Shown here in pieces: positions 1-7,196 of a DNA stretch of 55,364 bases. The position numbers and the translations under genes were made by a program. Positions within the stretch are counted from its first letter, which is position 1. Each line of letters begins with the position of its first letter. Below the pieces are notes generated by a model. The model saw only the letters and a list, made by a program, of their open reading frames with translations, had not been told where the DNA came from and searched no databases. The DNA is from JADHMP01 sp964386915 (GTDB lineage Bacteria; Bacteroidota; Bacteroidia; Flavobacteriales; Flavobacteriaceae), in contig CAYLUQ010000016.1 in NCBI GenBank assembly GCA_964386915.1, positions 1 through 55,364 on the forward strand, given 5' to 3'.

Positions 1-1
1 T

Positions 2-109
2 TTTCTGGCTAATTACGATCCTAGAATTATAGCCCGCACCCCCAGTAAATATGTAGCCTCTTTTTTAGGCATAAAACCGGAAACTTTAAGTAGGCTAAAA
101 AAGCGATAA
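2..109 (+). CDS. C-terminal fragment of a Crp/Fnr-family transcriptional regulator
   Basis: The window opens inside a reading frame that runs to a TAA at 107-109, giving 35 residues. They read as the recognition-helix end of a Crp/Fnr-type winged helix: SKYVASFLGIKPETLSRLKK closely follows the usual Bacteroidota form in which a helix with Y-(I/V)-A-S-x-L-G precedes T-P-E-T-L-S-R. In the family this helix contacts operator DNA. The sensor domain lies outside the window, so the signal is unknown. A bidirectional terminator follows 90 bp downstream. Confidence 0.75.
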   Translation, partial: FLANYDPRIIARTPSKYVASFLGIKPETLSRLKKR

Positions 110-196
110 CACACTCCTCTAGCTGATTTGCTTCAAGTGCAAGTGGTATATTGGGCGTCTATGGCGAACAGTCTTTTCCGCTATTGACCTGCAAGC

Positions 197-228
197 AAAA
201 AAAACCCTCCATTTTGGAGGGTCTTTTT
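197..228. terminator. Bidirectional rho-independent terminator
   Basis: A 7-bp perfect stem, ACCCTCC (204-210) and GGAGGGT (216-222) with a 5-base loop, is flanked by an A-run on the left and a T-run on the right. It can stop transcription of the regulator on the plus strand and of the minus-strand gene ending at 239. Confidence 0.8.
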
Positions 229-238
229 GCGTTTGTCA

Positions 239-1009
239 TTACATTTCCCAAAGCACCAATTCGGTTCGTAACCACCCGTGAAGTTTGCGTGTGGTTTGTC
301 CATATTTAGACATCATCTTATCGGTAAAAGAAACGTCCTCTTCTTTAATTTGGGGAGCCTCTTCATTAGGAATTTCAAAAATAATATGACTCACAGGTTG
401 ATAGGCATTGTCTGAGCGACTGTCAACTTCGTTAAGTTCCCACCACCATCTTCGGCCTTCGTGTGAGGGTTTAAAATAATTCAACTCAAAGGGAACGTAA
501 TCTTCATTGAGTTGCTCCAAACCTAAATAATAACCCACCAAGCCTTTTGACGGATTAGCTCCAGGCATCATATAGTCTGAAATCCTTTTGTTGGTATAGG
601 TCACCGACTTCTGTCTGTATTTATTATCCATGGTTTCGGCAATATATTTTTTAACCACTTTGCTTTTGGTTTTGCCTTTGTGGGCAGCTTTAACATAGTC
701 TTGCCACCAACCCGCAGGATGAGAGCTTTGAGCCTCCATTTGGGCCTTGTCTTTAAAAACATTAATAATTAAATAGTGAGCCCAAGCATTGTTATTATTG
801 CTATTGGAATCTACTTTCCAAACAAACCAGCCGGTTTGGTGGCCATCGGCAATTGCTTTTTCTTTCACAACACCCCAAAAGGCTTCAAAGGCTTCATAGT
901 CCCCTTCTACCCCTTCTTTTAATGTAATTTCTTCAATTTGAGTAAAAATTTGAGCTTGTAAACTAAGCCCACAAATAAAAAAGGCAAATAAATAAACTAG
1001 TTTTTTCAT
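239..1009 (-). CDS. Secreted protein of unknown function (256 aa)
   Basis: The product starts with a clear Sec signal peptide (MKKLVYLFAFFICGLSLQAQ) with the Bacteroidota-style A-Q cleavage site near residues 19-20, so it is exported to the periplasm or beyond. The mature part is rich in Trp, Tyr, Lys and Glu (for example GRRWWWEL near residue 190) and has no membrane segments. Its alternation of aromatic-rich strands and helices, with an N-terminal half (about 20-130) and a C-terminal half (about 140-256), is loosely like a dimeric alpha/beta-barrel (NIPSNAP/ABM-like) fold. That is an impression only. It lies 35 bp downstream of an NTF2-like lipoprotein gene on the same strand, so the two may be cotranscribed. 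Confidence 0.7.
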   Translation of the reverse strand: MKKLVYLFAFFICGLSLQAQIFTQIEEITLKEGVEGDYEAFEAFWGVVKEKAIADGHQTGWFVWKVDSNSNNNNAWAHYLIINVFKDKAQMEAQSSHPAGWWQDYVKAAHKGKTKSKVVKKYIAETMDNKYRQKSVTYTNKRISDYMMPGANPSKGLVGYYLGLEQLNEDYVPFELNYFKPSHEGRRWWWELNEVDSRSDNAYQPVSHIIFEIPNEEAPQIKEEDVSFTDKMMSKYGQTTRKLHGWLRTELVLWEM

Positions 1010-1044
1010 CTTGATTTTTGGTTTTAAAATGGTTTATTAAAATT

Positions 1045-1542
1045 TTATTTTCTCTGATAAACCCAAAAGGCTTTCACTTTTCCATCTTCAATATAAGCAT
1101 CGGTAATGTCATAGTGTTTGAGGGTTTCTCCTCCAGGAGTTTCAGTCATTTCATGGCCCGAAATAACCCAGGCGCCTTGCTGACCTTCAATCTTCATGGT
1201 ATAAGAAAAATAGGTGTTCCATGTGGGAGCTGCTGCTTCAAACCAAGCTTCTAAACTTTGAAGGTGTGCAGCTGTACCAACGGTTTTGTTTCCATCATGG
1301 GTATAGATTGTAATGGAATCATTATTCATGGCTGCAATAGTTTCTAAATCACGCTCATTGTGCGCTTGTATGTAGCGATCCCAAAAGGCTAAATTTTCTG
1401 GATTAGCATCATCAACGGCTAATTTTTTACCTTCTTGCATCACATAACCTGGTGGGGAAGTGGGTGTTTCCTCAGGTGTGTTTTCTTTGGGGGGTTGGCA
1501 CCCCACCAATACAATACTTAATAGAAATAGGAATTTTTTCAT
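1045..1542 (-). CDS. NTF2-like (SnoaL-type) lipoprotein
   Basis: The 165-residue product begins with a lipoprotein signal and lipobox L-V-G-C (Cys15), followed by a Pro/Glu/Thr-rich tether (to about residue 35). The remainder has the helix-then-curved-sheet pattern of the NTF2-like/SnoaL superfamily: N-L-A-F-W-D-R-Y-I-Q-A-H-N-E-R-D-L-E-T-I-A-A-M in the first helices, then D-S-I-T-I-Y-T-H-D-G. Members of this family are small ligand-binding or isomerase-like domains, and no substrate can be read from sequence. It probably precedes the secreted 256-aa protein gene in a two-gene unit. Confidence 0.7.
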   Translation of the reverse strand: MKKFLFLLSIVLVGCQPPKENTPEETPTSPPGYVMQEGKKLAVDDANPENLAFWDRYIQAHNERDLETIAAMNNDSITIYTHDGNKTVGTAAHLQSLEAWFEAAAPTWNTYFSYTMKIEGQQGAWVISGHEMTETPGGETLKHYDITDAYIEDGKVKAFWVYQRK

Positions 1543-1688
1543 TTTATTTTGTTTATGGTTATCAGAGACTAAGTTAAAAAATTTGTCGTAAACCAGAATG
1601 CCTAAAAGAAAGATTATGAGTAATCTACCCTTTTTAAAGGGTCTATATAAACTTTAATTATTTTGTATATTGTTTTAAAAGATAATTC

Positions 1689-1850
1689 ATGAAAACGTTC
1701 GAATACAAAATAATAAGCAATAAGGTTTTTAAGAAATCTGAACTTACCGAAGAAAATTTTAACCGCTTAGGCAAACAAGGTTGGCAGTTAATATCCGTTA
1801 GCACCTTAGAGTCTGGCGTTGCTAAAGCCTATTTTATTCGGGAGCAATAA
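1689..1850 (+). CDS. DUF4177-like small protein (53 aa)
   Basis: A short frame begins with MKTFEYKIIS and ends IRE-Q before TAA at 1848-1850. The pattern F-E-Y-K-(hydrophobic), then an acidic helix E-E-N-F-N-R-L-G-K-Q-G-W-Q-L-I-S-V, then a final beta strand is the hallmark of DUF4177, whose signature is L-N-x-L-G-x-x-G-W-E-L-V-S-V. Members are about 50-70 residues, so it appears complete. It is transcribed away from its neighbours and has an AT-rich upstream region. No function is known for the family. Confidence 0.7.
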   Translation: MKTFEYKIISNKVFKKSELTEENFNRLGKQGWQLISVSTLESGVAKAYFIREQ

Positions 1851-1886
1851 ATTTCCCACAAGTTCCCTTAGTAGGAGGAACCATTA

Positions 1887-1934
1887 TCCCCTCTAAAAAG
1901 AGGGAAAAGATTTTGCAGAGCAAAATCAGGGGTG
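1887..1934. repeat. Double-hairpin intergenic repeat, possibly also the terminator of the rhamnose operon
   Basis: Two adjacent perfect hairpins are seen: CCCTCT (1889-1894) with AGAGGG (1899-1904), and GATTTTGC (1909-1916) with GCAAAATC (1920-1927) around a 3-base AGA loop, followed by AGGGGTG. From memory, this combination resembles a dispersed intergenic element found in many flavobacterial genomes. Its position just 3' of the permease stop (1937) would also let it act as an mRNA-end structure. Confidence 0.5.
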
Positions 1935-1936
1935 TG

Positions 1937-3346
1937 TTACATTGCCCTTTGAAATAGCTTACTAAATAAAAGGAAAAGCAAGCCACAACAAAGCCAAGCC
2001 GGAAGGGTCATAAACGAAAGAAAAATACCCTCCATTTGAGACCAAATATAAAAGCCACCGGCCGCTAACACCCAAGCCAAAAGCACTGTAGTATTGAAAT
2101 TTAACCCAGCTTTGGCAGCATAATTGGGAATGATTCCTACTCTTCTATGGAAAAAGTGTTCAAATACAATAATAGCGCCTACCGGTGCTAAAATAAAACC
2201 ATAAAGGGCAACAAAATCTAATAATTTCATGGCAAAAGCAGGAAATAATCCAGCCAAGGTAGCCACGGCTCCCGCTAAAATGGTGACCCAAAAGGTGTGT
2301 ACTTTAGGCATGATGGCTTGAAAGGCTAAACCAGCCCTATAAATGGTTGGATTAGCGGTTGTCCACCCGGCTAAAATCACGACCAAAATACCAAAGAGAC
2401 CAAGGGCGTTATATGCCAATGGACCCGGAGCCACTGGGGGTGCTTCTCCATTTTGAAGCAGCAACTGAGCCTCGGGAGATTGCAAATAGACCGCATACAA
2501 TAGGGCCGCTGCAATCCAAGCCATATAGTGCCCCACATACATTCCGGCGGCTGTGGTCCAACCCGAAGTAGCCTTTTTTGCATAACGAAAAACAGTTAAA
2601 TCAGACATGCCAATATGCATGGCTGCGTTGGCAAACCAAGACCAAAAAAAGACATGCCAAAAGGTATATTTAAGTTGACCGGGAAAAGGGTCACTCCCTT
2701 CACCCCAGAGGGCCCAAAAATCAGAGAAAGTACCCACACCCAGTTGGTTTAGGGAAACCAGCCCTGCCGCTAAGAACCCAAAAACAATGAGGGGAGACAT
2801 CCAATTGGCAGCTTTAGAAACGGTAGCAAAGCCCCTGGCGGCAATCAAAGATATTACGACACCTAAACTCAATACGATTATAACCCAAGTAGGGCCATTA
2901 GGAAGGGTATCGGTTAGTTTGGGCATTTCCATATCAAAGGGTATGCCTACTGCTGTGGCAGAAACCGTAATCATGGCACCTGCCAAGAAGCAAAACAAAA
3001 TACCGTTGGCTAAGTTGTAGATGACCACCAAATTTTTACCACATATCTTTTCAAGCTGATAGTAGAGCGTAAGTCTATAGCGCACGCCAATAGTAGCAGT
3101 TAAAAAACGCCAGCTTAAAACAGCCATAAGGTTACCCAATAGCAACCCTACAATTAAATCAAATGCGCTTACCCCCGTGGTTAAAAAAAGAGGGCCAATC
3201 ACAAACTCGGTTCCGGCAGCATGCTCTCCGGCATACATGCCTAAAAAACTTTTCCAACTTTTTAATTGGGAAGAAGGAACCGGCGTTCGTTCAAATTCGC
3301 TTCCGGTTTCTGTTTGGGGAACAGCTTGTGTGCTTTCGGTTTTCAT
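1937..3346 (-). CDS. NCS1-family (purine-cytosine permease-like) transporter of the rhamnose operon
   Basis: The 469-residue integral membrane protein has about 12 hydrophobic segments. Its N-terminus matches the nucleobase:cation symporter-1 / cytosine permease family: W-K-S-F-L-G-M-Y-A-G-E-H-A-A-G-T-E-F near residues 31-48, then a long G-rich helix 1, as in CodB-like proteins. It is the last gene of the rhamnose operon, and its start overlaps the lldD stop by 4 bp, so translation is probably coupled. Known NCS1 members import nucleobases, hydantoins or vitamins by Na+ or H+ symport. The context suggests the cargo here could instead be L-rhamnose, L-lactate or another pathway metabolite. That is inference. 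Confidence 0.8.
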   Translation of the reverse strand: MKTESTQAVPQTETGSEFERTPVPSSQLKSWKSFLGMYAGEHAAGTEFVIGPLFLTTGVSAFDLIVGLLLGNLMAVLSWRFLTATIGVRYRLTLYYQLEKICGKNLVVIYNLANGILFCFLAGAMITVSATAVGIPFDMEMPKLTDTLPNGPTWVIIVLSLGVVISLIAARGFATVSKAANWMSPLIVFGFLAAGLVSLNQLGVGTFSDFWALWGEGSDPFPGQLKYTFWHVFFWSWFANAAMHIGMSDLTVFRYAKKATSGWTTAAGMYVGHYMAWIAAALLYAVYLQSPEAQLLLQNGEAPPVAPGPLAYNALGLFGILVVILAGWTTANPTIYRAGLAFQAIMPKVHTFWVTILAGAVATLAGLFPAFAMKLLDFVALYGFILAPVGAIIVFEHFFHRRVGIIPNYAAKAGLNFNTTVLLAWVLAAGGFYIWSQMEGIFLSFMTLPAWLCCGLLFLLFSKLFQRAM

Positions 3347-4488
3347 TGAATTAAATGAGTGGGTAAATCAGTCACTTTCTCGCAACAAAGTTGATCCATG
3401 ACTTGTTTAAATTGTGTTTTTAAGATATTGATAGTATGGTCACCTCCCGCTTCGCCCAAGGCAGCAACACCATACATAAATGCACGGCCTAAAAACGTGA
3501 ATTGCGCCCCACAGGCCATAGCACGAGCAATATCTGGCCCAGATCGTAGTCCACTGTCCATCATAATTTCTATTTGCTGACCATATTTTGCTTGTAGCTC
3601 TTGAACGACCTTTATGGTTGAGGCAGAAGCATCTAACTGACGTCCACCGTGGTTGGAAACTATAATGCCGTCAAACCCCATGGCAATGGCATCTTCAGTA
3701 TCTTGTGCAGAGGCCACGCCCTTAAGCACCAATTTCCCCTTCCACTGATCTCGAATGGGTTTTATTTTTTCGGCGTTCAATTTACCTGAAAAAGTACGAT
3801 CCATAAAGGCGCCCAACTGTTTTAAATTCAAACCTTCGGGGGTGTAGGGTTTGAGGGTGTTGAAAGAGGGAATGCCATATTTTAAGGTTTGCATAGCCCA
3901 TTTAGGTTTACCTAAAACTTGCATGATATTGCGCAGTGTCATTTTAGGAGGCAAGGCCAAATGGTTTCTAAAATCGCGAGGGCGATAGCCAAAAGTGGGC
4001 ACATCACTCAACAAGACCAACACAGGGCATTCCGCTGCTGCCGCACGGGCAATGATATCTTTGCGAATACTTTCCTCAACAGGATTATAGAGTTGAAACC
4101 AAGCTTTACCCTCGGTGAGTTCACTAGCACGTTCAATGTCCATAGTTGTCACCGTGCTGAGAATAAAGGGAATATTATGTCGGTGTGCTGCCCGTGCTAA
4201 AATTTCGGGCGCGTTGGGCCACATTAACCCCTGAAGCCCTACTGGAGCAATACCAAAGGGTGCATCATAGGTTTGGCCAAATAGGGTGGTTTTGGGATCA
4301 CTTTCACCGTGGTTACGCAAATAGCGCGGTTCGAGTTGCACGGTTCTAATTTCGGCGGTATTGCGATGCAAACTTACATCTTCATTGCAGCCACCATCTA
4401 AATATTCAAAGGCAAAAGCAGGTGTTCTACGGGACGCTTTTTTTCTTAAATCGGAAATAGATGGATATCGGTTTATTAAAGAGGACAT
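3343..4488 (-). CDS. lldD: FMN-dependent alpha-hydroxy-acid dehydrogenase, probable L-lactate dehydrogenase
   Basis: The 381-residue TIM-barrel flavoenzyme has the family's active-site segment SNHGGRQLD at residues 278-286, where His280 is the catalytic base and Arg283 binds the substrate carboxylate. The N-terminal Y-P-S-I-S-D-L-R-K-K-A segment and F-x-Y-x-D-G-G (near residues 26-33) are also typical, and the length is normal. It oxidises L-lactate to pyruvate and passes electrons to quinone or cytochrome. It sits between the FGGY kinase (2-bp gap) and the permease (4-bp overlap). This fits conversion of the L-lactate made by the upstream aldolase/dehydrogenase fusion, and glycolate or another 2-hydroxyacid is less likely. 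Confidence 0.88.
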   Translation of the reverse strand: MSSLINRYPSISDLRKKASRRTPAFAFEYLDGGCNEDVSLHRNTAEIRTVQLEPRYLRNHGESDPKTTLFGQTYDAPFGIAPVGLQGLMWPNAPEILARAAHRHNIPFILSTVTTMDIERASELTEGKAWFQLYNPVEESIRKDIIARAAAAECPVLVLLSDVPTFGYRPRDFRNHLALPPKMTLRNIMQVLGKPKWAMQTLKYGIPSFNTLKPYTPEGLNLKQLGAFMDRTFSGKLNAEKIKPIRDQWKGKLVLKGVASAQDTEDAIAMGFDGIIVSNHGGRQLDASASTIKVVQELQAKYGQQIEIMMDSGLRSGPDIARAMACGAQFTFLGRAFMYGVAALGEAGGDHTINILKTQFKQVMDQLCCEKVTDLPTHLIQ

Positions 4489-4490
4489 AA

Positions 4491-5861
4491 TTATGATGAA
4501 AGTGCCGGAGGGCTTTGTTTGGTTAATTTATAGTGCGTCTGTAAAAAATCTTCAGTGAGTGAGCAATCACTCATTACTAGCGCTGCCCCCAATGCAGAGC
4601 CTTGAGCTACTTCTGAAGAAAAAATTTCCATGTCTGGTAAAGATAAGCACAGCAACTTAATAAATATTTCGTTCTTACTAAACCCTCCTTCCACAAAAAG
4701 TTGGTGAATAGGTGTGTTTCCTTTGGCGCTATGAAGGGCTTCAATTTGGAAATCAACCAAAGCCATGAGCAAATGATGATAGGCTTCTTCAAAAGAAGAA
4801 TAGAGCAATTTGTCAGAAAGACTAGAACTATTTTGGGTGAGGCCAACCCATTGAAAAGCGGCTTTTTTGTTTTTTAGACTTTGATATACTTTAGGGTTAA
4901 AAGAAATGTTTTTATGACGGTCTAATTCAACCCCAAATTGTTGACTCAACGCTTTGACTTGTTGCTCATATTCAAAGCCCAAATAAAGTCGGGAAGCTTT
5001 AACTGGTTCTCCGTTTGGTTGCATATAAAAGAGACAACCCTTAGCCACTTCTTCTGGTTGAAGATTCCCCTCAGAAAACGGATTGAGCACCACATTCCAT
5101 GTGCCAGTGGAGAGCAAAAGAAAAGGTTCAGCAATAGTTTTTAAATAAGGCAGCAGGGCCGCCGAACTATCGTGTATTCCAACGCCTATCTTAATTTTTG
5201 TATTCTCAAAATGAACAGTTGAGGCAATTGGGCTTGTGGTTAAAGGGGCCAATTTAGAAGCAATCCCTTCATGCTCTACCCAATGGTGGTACTTTTTTTT
5301 GTTAAAGTCCCATAAGGCGGTATGACAGCCTACACTGGTGTAGTCACTTAGCTCACGCTTGGCAAAGAGATAACTCAAATATTGAGGCAGATGTAAACTA
5401 TATTGAACAGCCTTAAAAGTGATTGGATGCTGGTGCTTGAGCCAATAGAGTTGCATGCCAGAATTAAGCATTCCGGCCTCAAAAGACCCTGTGTTGGCAG
5501 AAAAAGGCAATTCGGGGCCGTAGCGTTCAAAAAAGCTTTGGCGCAATTCGTCTGGGAAGGGTTTTGTATAATTATAGAGTGGGGTTATGGGCACTCCGTT
5601 TGCGTCTAGGTGGACAAAACTCGCTCCATAGGCCGAGAAATTAAGGGCTTCAATATTAAATTGCTTGTTGGCTAGGGCAGTCTGAAAACACTCTTGCATC
5701 CAAGTTTTTAGCTTGCCTATAGATTCGCAAGGATGGTTGTCTTCATCAGTGTCTTGTGGAATAGTGGTTTGAGTTTCAAAGCATACTTCAAAGGCTGTAT
5801 TGAATAAAAAAAACTTTTTATTGGTTTTTCCGATATCAAAAACAGCAATACACTTTTCCAT
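4491..5861 (-). CDS. FGGY-family carbohydrate kinase, probable L-rhamnulokinase
   Basis: The 456-residue sugar kinase starts with the phosphate-1 motif F-D-I-G-K-T-N-K-K (residues 8-16) and has the catalytic-base motif G-I-H-D-S-S-A-A-L midway. The segment F-V-E-G-G-F-S-K-N lies in the C-terminal ATPase half. Family members phosphorylate ketoses such as L-rhamnulose, xylulose or fuculose. Its place between the rhamnose isomerase (5-bp gap) and lldD points to phosphorylation of L-rhamnulose at O-1. It is diverged from enteric RhaB, so substrate assignment rests mainly on context. Confidence 0.85.
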   Translation of the reverse strand: MEKCIAVFDIGKTNKKFFLFNTAFEVCFETQTTIPQDTDEDNHPCESIGKLKTWMQECFQTALANKQFNIEALNFSAYGASFVHLDANGVPITPLYNYTKPFPDELRQSFFERYGPELPFSANTGSFEAGMLNSGMQLYWLKHQHPITFKAVQYSLHLPQYLSYLFAKRELSDYTSVGCHTALWDFNKKKYHHWVEHEGIASKLAPLTTSPIASTVHFENTKIKIGVGIHDSSAALLPYLKTIAEPFLLLSTGTWNVVLNPFSEGNLQPEEVAKGCLFYMQPNGEPVKASRLYLGFEYEQQVKALSQQFGVELDRHKNISFNPKVYQSLKNKKAAFQWVGLTQNSSSLSDKLLYSSFEEAYHHLLMALVDFQIEALHSAKGNTPIHQLFVEGGFSKNEIFIKLLCLSLPDMEIFSSEVAQGSALGAALVMSDCSLTEDFLQTHYKLTKQSPPALSS

Positions 5862-5866
5862 TTTAA

Positions 5867-7147
5867 TTAAAGTCCGGAGGCCACAGAATTTTCACCTCGT
5901 TCACGAATCAGTTCTGCCCGAACAGCCAAATTTCGATAGGCTTGCAGCGGATTGAGACAAGCTCCTGCATTGATTCTAGCCTGGGCTAATAGAGGCCTAA
6001 CATCGGTGCGATAGGCACTTTGCAAGAGTTCCTGACAAGCCACTACATCTTGTTGCGCTTGGGCAGCACGCAACGCCTTTTGATCTACTAAAAGAGCTTT
6101 AGCATAGGCCTCTAAAATAGCCTCAAGGGATTGCAACAGGTCTTCCAACGGGTCTTTAATAGTATGACTGGCATCAATCATCCAAGCTGGAGTTGGGTTT
6201 TGGGGGTTGTGCATCATGCCATAGACCAATTCGTTAAAAATTAAAAAGAGGGCATAGGGTTTAATGCTTCCCACGGTTAAATCGTCATCCCCATATTTGC
6301 TGTCATTAAAATGAAAGCCGCCCAATTTTCCTTTTAACATCAAAGTGGCCACAATTTGTTCAATATTGGTGTTGGGCAAATGATGTCCCAGATCCACTAA
6401 GGTATAGGCCTTATCTCCACAAGCGTTGGCCAACAAAAAAGAAGTACCCCAATCTTGAATCACGGTGCTGTAAAAGTTGGGTTCATAGGGTTTATATTCG
6501 ATAAACATTTTCCAATCGTCAGGAAGCTTACTATAGATTTTTTTAAGACTATCTTCAGTATTTTGTAGGGCAGTTTGAAAATGGCTTTGCCCGGGAAAAT
6601 TTGCGCCGTCCGCTAACCAAACCGTTAGGCTCTTAGAGCCCAATTGCTCCCCTATGGCAATCACCTCTTGGTTGTGGGCAACAGCTTGTGCCCGCGCTGC
6701 TTGGTTAACCGCACTTAGTGATCCAAATTTATAGGAGGCACTAGCCCCCGCTTGATCTTGAAAAGTATTGGAATTGACCGCATCAAAAACTAAACCGAGT
6801 GATTGTGCTTGTTCTTTAATGGCAGCATAATCTTCTGGCACATCCCAAGGAATATGGAGTGAAATAGCCCCAGCCGAGTGGGTGAGGGCATGCAAGAGAC
6901 CTACATCGTCCAATTTTTGAGAAAGCGTTGCGGGTTCTCCAGCAAAAGAAAAACGGCCAAAGCGAGTGCCTCCAGCTCCTAAAGCCCAACTGGGAATAGC
7001 CACTTGATAAGCTTGTAGTTTGGCTAAGATAGCAGCAACAGCTACCCCTCTTTTGGCAAGACTATTGGACAGAAAATCAAAAGCCGCTTGGTGATCTGCT
7101 TGTAAGGCTTCATTTTCTTTGCTAATTTGTGCTGCATCTATTTTCAT
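5867..7147 (-). CDS. rhaI: L-rhamnose isomerase (RhaI type)
   Basis: The 426-residue xylose-isomerase-like TIM barrel interconverts L-rhamnose and L-rhamnulose. Visible features include I-P-S-W-A-L-G-A-G-G-T-R-F near residues 51-63, F-I-E-Y-K-P-Y-E-P in the middle (metal-binding Glu region), D-L-G-H-H-L-P-N-T-N, and H-F-N-D-S-K-Y-G-D-D-D-L-T-V-G-S, which supplies metal-ligating His and Asp residues. This pattern matches the Pseudomonas stutzeri-type RhaI family rather than enteric RhaA. It is the second gene after the aldolase fusion (49-bp gap) and lies 5 bp before the kinase. Confidence 0.9.
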   Translation of the reverse strand: MKIDAAQISKENEALQADHQAAFDFLSNSLAKRGVAVAAILAKLQAYQVAIPSWALGAGGTRFGRFSFAGEPATLSQKLDDVGLLHALTHSAGAISLHIPWDVPEDYAAIKEQAQSLGLVFDAVNSNTFQDQAGASASYKFGSLSAVNQAARAQAVAHNQEVIAIGEQLGSKSLTVWLADGANFPGQSHFQTALQNTEDSLKKIYSKLPDDWKMFIEYKPYEPNFYSTVIQDWGTSFLLANACGDKAYTLVDLGHHLPNTNIEQIVATLMLKGKLGGFHFNDSKYGDDDLTVGSIKPYALFLIFNELVYGMMHNPQNPTPAWMIDASHTIKDPLEDLLQSLEAILEAYAKALLVDQKALRAAQAQQDVVACQELLQSAYRTDVRPLLAQARINAGACLNPLQAYRNLAVRAELIRERGENSVASGL

Positions 7148-7196
7148 ATCCGTTTAAATATAAATAAAGTTGCGGGGTCAACCCCGGTCAGTTTTG

